DNA of 22,551 nucleotides from a virus: positions 1 through 22,551 of IMG/VR virus record IMGVR_UViG_3300033978_000856; one strand, 5' to 3'. The position numbers and the translations under genes were made by a program. Numbering within the stretch: position 1 is the first letter of the stretch; each line of letters opens with the position of its first letter. Below, piece after piece: positions 14,856 through 19,563 of this stretch. A model generated the notes under the pieces. It did not search any database. It was not told the DNA's origin and saw only the letters and a list, made by a program, of their open reading frames with translations.

Positions 14856-15260
14856 TTATTTTTTCTTCTGATAAGCTTGTCTCTCTGGCGCGTGATTTTT
14901 GTGGACTTCGCAATATGGATAAATTGCGTCACTCCTTAAATCAGAATTACACACAAGGCAGTTCATACTAGCTGCTATTTCACTAGCTATAGGCATATCC
15001 GGATCAAATGATGTTGTGACAATAGCTATAGGCTTGCCCGCTTCTTTAATGGCTTGCCATTTACATCTATTCCTGTAGTGGCTAATTATGGGTGCTGCTA
15101 ACCAGTAGGGTATTCTCCCACAGGATATGATTAGTCCCTTTGTTCCATTAATTTCCGGGAATGTCATCTGTAGTAAGTCTAGTCTATCTGCTTTTCCTCT
15201 GACTTGAATAAATATCCAAGTCTCCAGGTCTTTTTCTACGGTGGTAATTTTTGTAGTCAT
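14856..15260 (-). CDS. Csx3-like protein with C-terminal zinc-finger-like tail
   Basis: 134 residues from ATG 15260 (ATG 15269 and TTG 15284 also possible; no clear ribosome site). Residues 41-54 (KGLIISCGRIPYWL), then APIISHYRN and, after an insert, IAIVTTSFDPDM (79-89), follow the order of the Csx3 (Cas_csx3) signature. In that family a strand ends in a Gly-Arg-x-Pro turn, then a helix with His, then a strand ending in Asp-Pro. The N-terminal strand/helix spacing also fits. Unlike typical Csx3 it ends in C101-x2-C104 ... C117-x2-H120, a likely zinc site. Csx3/Crn3 proteins cleave cyclic oligoadenylates of type III CRISPR systems. It is divergent from a second Csx3-like gene. The Csx3 call is from memory of the family and is moderately sure. 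Confidence 0.6.
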   Translation of the reverse strand: MTTKITTVEKDLETWIFIQVRGKADRLDLLQMTFPEINGTKGLIISCGRIPYWLAAPIISHYRNRCKWQAIKEAGKPIAIVTTSFDPDMPIASEIAASMNCLVCNSDLRSDAIYPYCEVHKNHAPERQAYQKKK

Positions 15261-15288
15261 GATCAACATCTTAGCTAAATTCAAAATA

Positions 15289-15321
15289 ATTATAGTAGGA
15301 TGCTTGACAACTTACTATAAT
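15289..15321. promoter_or_regulatory. Operator-like inverted repeat in the divergent promoter
   Basis: ATTATAGTA (15289-15297) is repeated inverted as TACTATAAT (15313-15321), a perfect 9-bp dyad with a 15-base centre. It places a TATAAT on each strand and encloses the plus-strand -35 TTGACA, so one bound dimer could shut both genes. Confidence 0.7.
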
Positions 15322-15333
15322 CTTTGCTATTGT
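15304..15333 (+). promoter_or_regulatory. Promoter of the plus-strand Csx3-like operon
   Basis: -35 TTGACA (15304-15309), an 18-bp spacer and -10 TATTGT (15328-15333). It overlaps the inverted repeat 15289-15321. The minus-strand gene can use TATAAT at 15294-15289. Confidence 0.55.
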
Positions 15334-15372
15334 AATTTACATAATGAAGAAGCCAAGGAGCTACTACATAAT

Positions 15373-15675
15373 ATGTCCACTTATAATATTGACTTAGTTG
15401 ACGGCATCGTTAAAGTTGGATTTGGCGAGCCAGCGCAAAATGACCAAATCGTTAAAGATGCAAAAGCCCAAGCTGATGATTTGGTAGCTTCCGGCAGATT
15501 GAATGGTCAATTGGTTAAGATTAGCGGTCCCGCTTCTCTTCCTGTTGCTTTTGTTCTAGCTAAATCTTTTTCTGCGGTTGCTGCGGCGATCGCTTGCTAT
15601 GATCCCAAATTGCAAAAATATGTGGTTGCTATCAGCCACAATCCTAAATACCAAATTGGTGATTTAGTTGATTAA
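15373..15675 (+). CDS. csx3: Csx3-family protein (ring-nuclease fold, altered His positions)
   Basis: 100 residues from ATG 15373 (AGGAG at 15356-15360, a long 12-base spacing); the frame is open upstream but the extension is not Csx3-like. VKISGPASLPVAFVLA (48-63), YDPKLQKYVVAISHNP (76-91) and GDLVD at the end match cyanobacterial Csx3. The family fold binds and, in Crn3, cleaves the type III CRISPR messenger cA4. In the relatives I recall, the helix after LPVA carries AHxxxH; here it reads AKSFSAVA, so both His are lost, while the Asp-Pro and Ser-His pairs are kept. It may bind the messenger without fast cleavage, act on another ligand, or be inactive. No CRISPR array or cas gene is in the window. 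It heads a plus-strand gene series. Confidence 0.75.
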   Translation: MSTYNIDLVDGIVKVGFGEPAQNDQIVKDAKAQADDLVASGRLNGQLVKISGPASLPVAFVLAKSFSAVAAAIACYDPKLQKYVVAISHNPKYQIGDLVD

Positions 15676-15682
15676 GGAGATT

Positions 15683-15724
15683 ATGATTAAAAAGCTAATC
15701 AAATTAAAAGGGTTTTTCCATTAG
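15683..15724 (+). CDS. Possible 13-residue leader peptide
   Basis: AAGGAG (15674-15679) precedes an ATG that opens MIKKLIKLKGFFH and stops at 15722-15724, inside a hairpin arm that masks the next gene's start. It is too short to prove coding, but the arrangement is that of a leader peptide. Confidence 0.35.
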   Translation: MIKKLIKLKGFFH

Positions 15725-15746
15725 CTCACCCTACTAAAGAGCTAAT
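15693..15746 (+). promoter_or_regulatory. Alternative hairpins upstream of the small Cys/Arg protein
   Basis: ATTAGCTC (15720-15727) pairs perfectly with GAGCTAAT (15739-15746), one base before the ATG at 15748. The same arm can instead pair with AGCTAAT at about 15693-15699. Two exclusive stems over a possible leader peptide suggest translation-coupled control. Confidence 0.5.
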
Positions 15747-15747
15747 C

Positions 15748-15927
15748 ATGAAATTCAATCCTATTCGTATTTGTTCTTGTCGCGCTTGCCGTCATGGCCG
15801 CCAACGCCGTTTCTACTACAAAGTAGCTAACCGTAAGTTTCGCCACAAAAACAAACAATCTTTAAAAAACCTCAGCGATTTTGATAAATTCAATGAAATC
15901 TTAATCGCTGCTGGCTATACCGACTAA
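15748..15927 (+). CDS. Small basic Cys-rich protein (59 residues)
   Basis: 59 codons from ATG 15748. It starts MKFNPIRICSCRACRHGRQR and then RFYYKVANRKFRHKNKQSLK: a C-x-C-x2-C cluster in an Arg/Lys-rich context, suggesting a small zinc-binding, nucleic-acid-binding protein. The last 20 residues form an acidic/helical end. There is no clear Shine-Dalgarno; the start sits against a hairpin. A terminator follows 9 bases later. Unrecognised. Confidence 0.6.
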   Translation: MKFNPIRICSCRACRHGRQRRFYYKVANRKFRHKNKQSLKNLSDFDKFNEILIAAGYTD

Positions 15928-15935
15928 TCTTTTAG

Positions 15936-15961
15936 GGCATATATTTTGATATGCCTTTTTT
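15936..15961 (+). terminator. Rho-independent terminator
   Basis: Stem GGCATAT/ATATGCC (15936-15942 with 15949-15955), loop ATTTTG, then six T. The next gene starts only 4 bases later, so it may act as an attenuator. Confidence 0.75.
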
Positions 15962-15964
15962 AAT

Positions 15965-16411
15965 ATGCAGCAAAAATGCTTAGAAAAATGGAATAGTAAT
16001 TTATTTTGGGAGTTAGTTGATCCTCCTAAAGTAACCATCTCCAGTTATCTCAACTGGGTTGAATATGAGGAATACATGAAAGCTATTCTGCTTGATTGTG
16101 TTCCTGGAGAACTCGGTAGATTATTGGTAGACTTCCCCGCCAACTCTACCGAAGACAACAGATTGCACACGCATCCAGCAAGCGATCGCTGTGTAACAGT
16201 TATCAAAGGTAGTGGAGATTTTATCTGCTATCGTGACAAAAAAGTTCAAAAGTTTCCTTTAGTTCCTGGCGTTCGTGTCTGGATGCCAAGAGGAATTTTA
16301 CACACTTTTAAGAGTGGAAATGAAGGGTTGTTAGTTGAGAGCCTACACAATCCCTTTATTCCACTAGACCATCCCAAATGCTTGATTTATCCAAAGTTAG
16401 CAATTGAGTAA
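15965..16411 (+). CDS. Small cupin-fold protein
   Basis: 148 residues from ATG 15965. Cupin motif 1 is visible as LHTHPASDRCVTVIKGSGDF (HxH, but no Glu at the usual place), and motif 2 as PGVRVWMPRGILHTFKSGNE with PxG and His. A single-domain cupin could bind a metal and a small molecule (enzyme or sensor). The start at 15965 directly follows a T-tract and has no ribosome site; ATG 16076 has GAGG 5 bases upstream and would give 111 residues that still hold the whole cupin core. The stop overlaps the TTG alternative start of the next gene. The fold is fairly sure; the substrate is unknown. Confidence 0.75.
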   Translation: MQQKCLEKWNSNLFWELVDPPKVTISSYLNWVEYEEYMKAILLDCVPGELGRLLVDFPANSTEDNRLHTHPASDRCVTVIKGSGDFICYRDKKVQKFPLVPGVRVWMPRGILHTFKSGNEGLLVESLHNPFIPLDHPKCLIYPKLAIE

Positions 16412-16418
16412 TTTAATT

Positions 16419-17618
16419 ATGCGTCAAGAGTGGCTAGGTTTGTTAAGAGATTTGCCAGTCTCTATAAATAATTTGGCAGACCCCAGTATTTTACGGCTTT
16501 CCACAGAGGCAAAGCTAAACCAGTTGGTGAGCGATCGCCACACTGGACCGGTGGCAATCATCACTAAAGGAGATTTATCTTCTCCTTGGTGGAAAGAACG
16601 ATTAAAGTATTGGGCATCAAATCTTAATTTATTTGTGTTTGCTTCTATTTCTCATCTCCCCAAAGAGATGGAATCAGCACCAACAGAAAATCGCTACAAA
16701 ACATTAACTGCGGCTAGAGAGTCCGGTGCTTGGGCGATCGCTTACATTCGCCCCATTATCCACACAATCAACGACTCTCCAGAGTTGATCGCAGAAATGT
16801 TTACTCGGAGTGTTGATGCTGGCTGTCATGCGATCGTTTCATCTGGATTTCGAGGAGATAATCAAGTTGTATCCGATGCAGGGATGCAAAATGTACCCGC
16901 ACCAGATGGACAAAGCTGGATGCGAACTTTAAAGATCACCCCAAAATCAACATCTCAATTGATGCGATCTTTAGCTGCGAGTTTAAAAGTTCCATACTGG
17001 ACTAGAACTCAATGCGCGGTAACAGCATTGATGGGAAAAAAACGGGCATTAAATCCGTATTACAACGCTCCCAAATTTGTTGACTGTTTAACCTGCCCAA
17101 TTTCCGATAGCTGTGCAGGTGTAGCGCAATTTATCAAACCAGCACCACACAGTATTGAACTCCTAGAGTATCTAGGTTTTAAAATTGAAGTTCACACAGC
17201 CTCGGAAAGATATCAAAAATGCCCAGTAGAGGTTCGCTCTCAGTGTTCCCTCTGCTGTACGAACTGCCCCAAAGCCCCCGATATGGGGATGCCGTACATT
17301 AATATCCGCACTCACGACAATGGTTTTCCCTCTTGGGGTGAAATGAGTTTTGCCAGGTTTATCACCGGAGGAATGCTGGCAACTGATCCATTAATCCCAC
17401 CTGGCGAAAATTCAAATATTCGCATCCATCCTCGCTTTGAATTGCCAAACCAATTGTATGGAGTCAATTCTTGGATGGTATGGAGCGAATACGTTCCAGC
17501 CAATAAATGCTTTGATTGCAAGTATTGTTTCTTGTCCATGTTTAAAGATGTTCTGCCTCCAGAATATCAGGTGACAGTTGGCATGAGTCCGGTTCAAATC
17601 CTCCAACATGAAATTTAG
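16419..17618 (+). CDS. Radical-SAM-barrel-like protein lacking the N-terminal CX3CX2C
   Basis: 399 residues from ATG 16419 (TTG 16404 also possible). Residues 43-150 look like the middle and end of a spore-photolyase-type radical SAM barrel: GPVAIITKGDLSSPWWKERL, LFVFASISHLP, an Arg-Tyr-x-Thr helix, IAYIRPIIHTINDSPELIAE and HAIVSSGFRGD. The part that normally carries CX3CX2C is missing. Cys cluster elsewhere: C223/C226/C232, C268/C276/C279/C280/C283 and C364/C367/C370 (CFDCKYC). These could hold Fe-S clusters or zinc. It may be truncated, work with the complete radical SAM protein encoded at 18440, or be a derived family. It follows the cupin directly. Homology is judged by eye. Confidence 0.6.
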   Translation: MRQEWLGLLRDLPVSINNLADPSILRLSTEAKLNQLVSDRHTGPVAIITKGDLSSPWWKERLKYWASNLNLFVFASISHLPKEMESAPTENRYKTLTAARESGAWAIAYIRPIIHTINDSPELIAEMFTRSVDAGCHAIVSSGFRGDNQVVSDAGMQNVPAPDGQSWMRTLKITPKSTSQLMRSLAASLKVPYWTRTQCAVTALMGKKRALNPYYNAPKFVDCLTCPISDSCAGVAQFIKPAPHSIELLEYLGFKIEVHTASERYQKCPVEVRSQCSLCCTNCPKAPDMGMPYINIRTHDNGFPSWGEMSFARFITGGMLATDPLIPPGENSNIRIHPRFELPNQLYGVNSWMVWSEYVPANKCFDCKYCFLSMFKDVLPPEYQVTVGMSPVQILQHEI

Positions 17619-17627
17619 GAGTTAATC

Positions 17628-17795
17628 ATGGAAAGAAAAGATCTGAAAATTTACGAATTCCGACTGGCTCATCAAGGAATGCCTCAAACTATCGAGGCTT
17701 TCAACCTAGATGAAGCTGTGACAGAAATAAATAGAATGTATCCCTATGCTCAATTTGGGCAGGTTACATTCAAAGGATATGCTTCAAGACAATAA
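17628..17795 (+). CDS. 55-residue small protein
   Basis: 55 codons, with AGGAG 6 bases upstream of ATG 17628. The sequence (MERKDLKIYEFRLAHQGMPQ, then a DEAVTEINRMYP helix and a short strand) is a plausible small alpha/beta domain. It sits 9 bases after the barrel protein and 7 bases before the kinase. Unrecognised. Confidence 0.6.
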   Translation: MERKDLKIYEFRLAHQGMPQTIEAFNLDEAVTEINRMYPYAQFGQVTFKGYASRQ

Positions 17796-17802
17796 TTGAA
17801 AA

Positions 17803-18450
17803 ATGAAAATTATTTTCATTGGTTTGCCTGGATGCGGAAAGACAACTCAAGCAAAAAGATTGTCTGAACATCTGGGCATTTCTTATATCTCAATGCGGCA
17901 GCTAGTTCAAGAGTCTGATTTAGTTAAATCCGATTCTTGGCAACCACTATCCGATAATTTAGCCGTTCAGATTTGTGGTAAAGCGATCGCTGACAAGTCA
18001 GATTTTGTTCTTGATGGTTTTCCTAGAAATAAGAAACAGCTTCAAGAACTAAAAATAGAAGATTCCGTTGTTATCTTTTTGGATATTTCCTTGGAGGAAA
18101 GTGAACAAAGAATGTTAAAACGTGGCGATAAGAAAGAAGCGATCGCTACTCGTGTCACTCTAGAAAGACAACGTTTTCCAGAGTTAATAGAAAGTATTCC
18201 CAGGCATAAATGGGACGGAGGTTTGGCAGACATTGTTATCAAGATTAATGGTCAAAACTCGTTAAATGCCATTACGTCAGAAATAACTAATCATCCTATT
18301 ATTTGGTTCATGGGATTAAGTAAAGAAGTTCAAAATAAACTGCTTTATTTTTATGATCCTTATGATGGATGTTTTGGCTCTATCTTTAATCTAAATGATC
18401 CAGAGTATGCAGTTAATAAGCTAAGAGAGGAATTAAAAGATGAGTTTTAA
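17803..18450 (+). CDS. Adenylate-kinase-like P-loop nucleotide kinase
   Basis: 215 residues. Walker A GLPGCGKTT (7-15); DGFPRNKKQ (71-79) is the adenylate-kinase NMP-binding signature; VVIFLDISLEESEQRMLKRG is the strand before the LID. The LID is short and the C-terminal 50 residues (IIWFMGLSKEVQNKLLYFYD and onward) are not part of usual adenylate kinases. It probably phosphorylates a nucleotide or a modified nucleoside. Its stop overlaps the radical SAM start by 11 bases, so they are co-translated. No ribosome site is visible. The kinase call is firm; the substrate is not known. Confidence 0.85.
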   Translation: MKIIFIGLPGCGKTTQAKRLSEHLGISYISMRQLVQESDLVKSDSWQPLSDNLAVQICGKAIADKSDFVLDGFPRNKKQLQELKIEDSVVIFLDISLEESEQRMLKRGDKKEAIATRVTLERQRFPELIESIPRHKWDGGLADIVIKINGQNSLNAITSEITNHPIIWFMGLSKEVQNKLLYFYDPYDGCFGSIFNLNDPEYAVNKLREELKDEF

Positions 18451-19321
18451 ATTTGAGGTTGGTGAACCTGCTTGCCCTGTAGCTTGTAAATACTGCCACG
18501 TCACAGAACTTGATGTTGACAGAACTGCTAATTGGAGTCAGGGCTTAGTGGGAGTAAATAAGGCGTGTACTTTCATGAATGTGCCACCTTGGATCAATAA
18601 AGACAAAGCGACAAGTGATCGCTTTTACAATTTTCCCTGGCGTTTATTAAAAGGGGATTTCGCCGGCTGGACGGCTGTTACAGATGGTTTAATGCCGGAT
18701 CTGAGAAAATATTTTTGGCACTGGATTGAGATGGTTTCTCCTATAGCCAAACTTACAACTGTAGTCAGTAAATGGCCAATCAATGCCGATTTTATGGAGG
18801 AGTTATCCAGAATAGAGAATTTCTATCTGGTAATCACAATAACTGGCGCAGAAGCCATTGAAAAGGTCTCCACACGACTTTTGCTCCGTAATCTGGAGAG
18901 AGCTAAATTTTATGGAGTAAAGGCACTGCCTATGGTTCATCCTTATATTTCTGGAGTTAGCAATATTTCATTCCTTCCAGAATTAAAAAAATTAGGATAC
19001 GACGAAGTTTGTTTTAAAGGACTTCGCTATAATTCCGAAACAATGGGTTCTTGGATGCCCGAAACTTCTAAACTTCTGTACCAAGGACACGGCATAGAGG
19101 AAGTTTTACCCGATGACGGATGGCAACAAAAAATAGAAGATGCAGGTTTGTCTCTGCTGTCTCCAAAGCAGTGGTATTACAGGGAAGCAATCAATAATCA
19201 ACCAAAATTATCGCAAGATGAAGCGATCGCTAACGTAGATCAACTTCTCCATCTAGCTCAAATTGCCAGTTCGGCTAACGAGGATGTTGTGAGGCGATCG
19301 CTTGTTGAACGTCGAATGTGA
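18440..19321 (+). CDS. Radical SAM protein (spore-photolyase-like)
   Basis: 293 residues. The cluster motif CPVACKYC (C12, C16, C19) is a canonical CX3CX2C. Further barrel features are GWTAVTDGLMPDLRKYFWHW, LTTVVSKWPINADFMEEL, LVITITGAEAIEKVSTRLLL, and a strand with KALPMVHPYISG. It would cleave SAM to make a 5'-deoxyadenosyl radical; the substrate is unknown. ATG 18440 has GAGGAA upstream and overlaps the kinase stop. It resembles the barrel part of the protein at 16419, so the two are probably homologous partners. It ends 17 bases before a strong terminator. Confidence 0.8.
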   Translation: MSFKFEVGEPACPVACKYCHVTELDVDRTANWSQGLVGVNKACTFMNVPPWINKDKATSDRFYNFPWRLLKGDFAGWTAVTDGLMPDLRKYFWHWIEMVSPIAKLTTVVSKWPINADFMEELSRIENFYLVITITGAEAIEKVSTRLLLRNLERAKFYGVKALPMVHPYISGVSNISFLPELKKLGYDEVCFKGLRYNSETMGSWMPETSKLLYQGHGIEEVLPDDGWQQKIEDAGLSLLSPKQWYYREAINNQPKLSQDEAIANVDQLLHLAQIASSANEDVVRRSLVERRM

Positions 19322-19338
19322 AAAAATAATTGAAATTT

Positions 19339-19361
19339 AGCCCCGTCACAGGGGCTTTTTT
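19339..19361 (+). terminator. Rho-independent terminator after the radical SAM gene
   Basis: Stem AGCCCC/GGGGCT (19339-19344 with 19351-19356), loop GTCACA, then a T-run. The stem is identical to that at 13452. Confidence 0.9.
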
Positions 19362-19408
19362 ATTGGCATTTAACTTAATTTGGATAAGAGTTCAGTAGCA
19401 TGGAGTAT

Positions 19409-19432
19409 GGCTAACGCTACGCTACGCTATTG
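19409..19432. repeat. Short GCTAC-type tandem repeat
   Basis: GCTAACGCTACGCTACGCTA, a low-complexity repeat of the kind seen between genes in filamentous cyanobacteria. The 242 bp between the terminator and the portal gene hold nothing else firm apart from an AT-rich, promoter-like TATGAT at 19528. Confidence 0.45.
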
Positions 19433-19563
19433 GAATGAAGAATGAAAAACATTTTTCTTTTATCTTCTCTACTCCCTACTCTCTGCTATATCAAGTTTTC
19501 TGTATCCTGAATCTTTATTTAATTTGATATGATACTAAATATCAGTAATTTATTAAAATCTCT

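Noticed and set aside
15241-15372. N-terminal extension of the Csx3-like frame
   Set aside because: Runs through the promoter and inverted repeat; the Csx3 match begins at ATG 15373.
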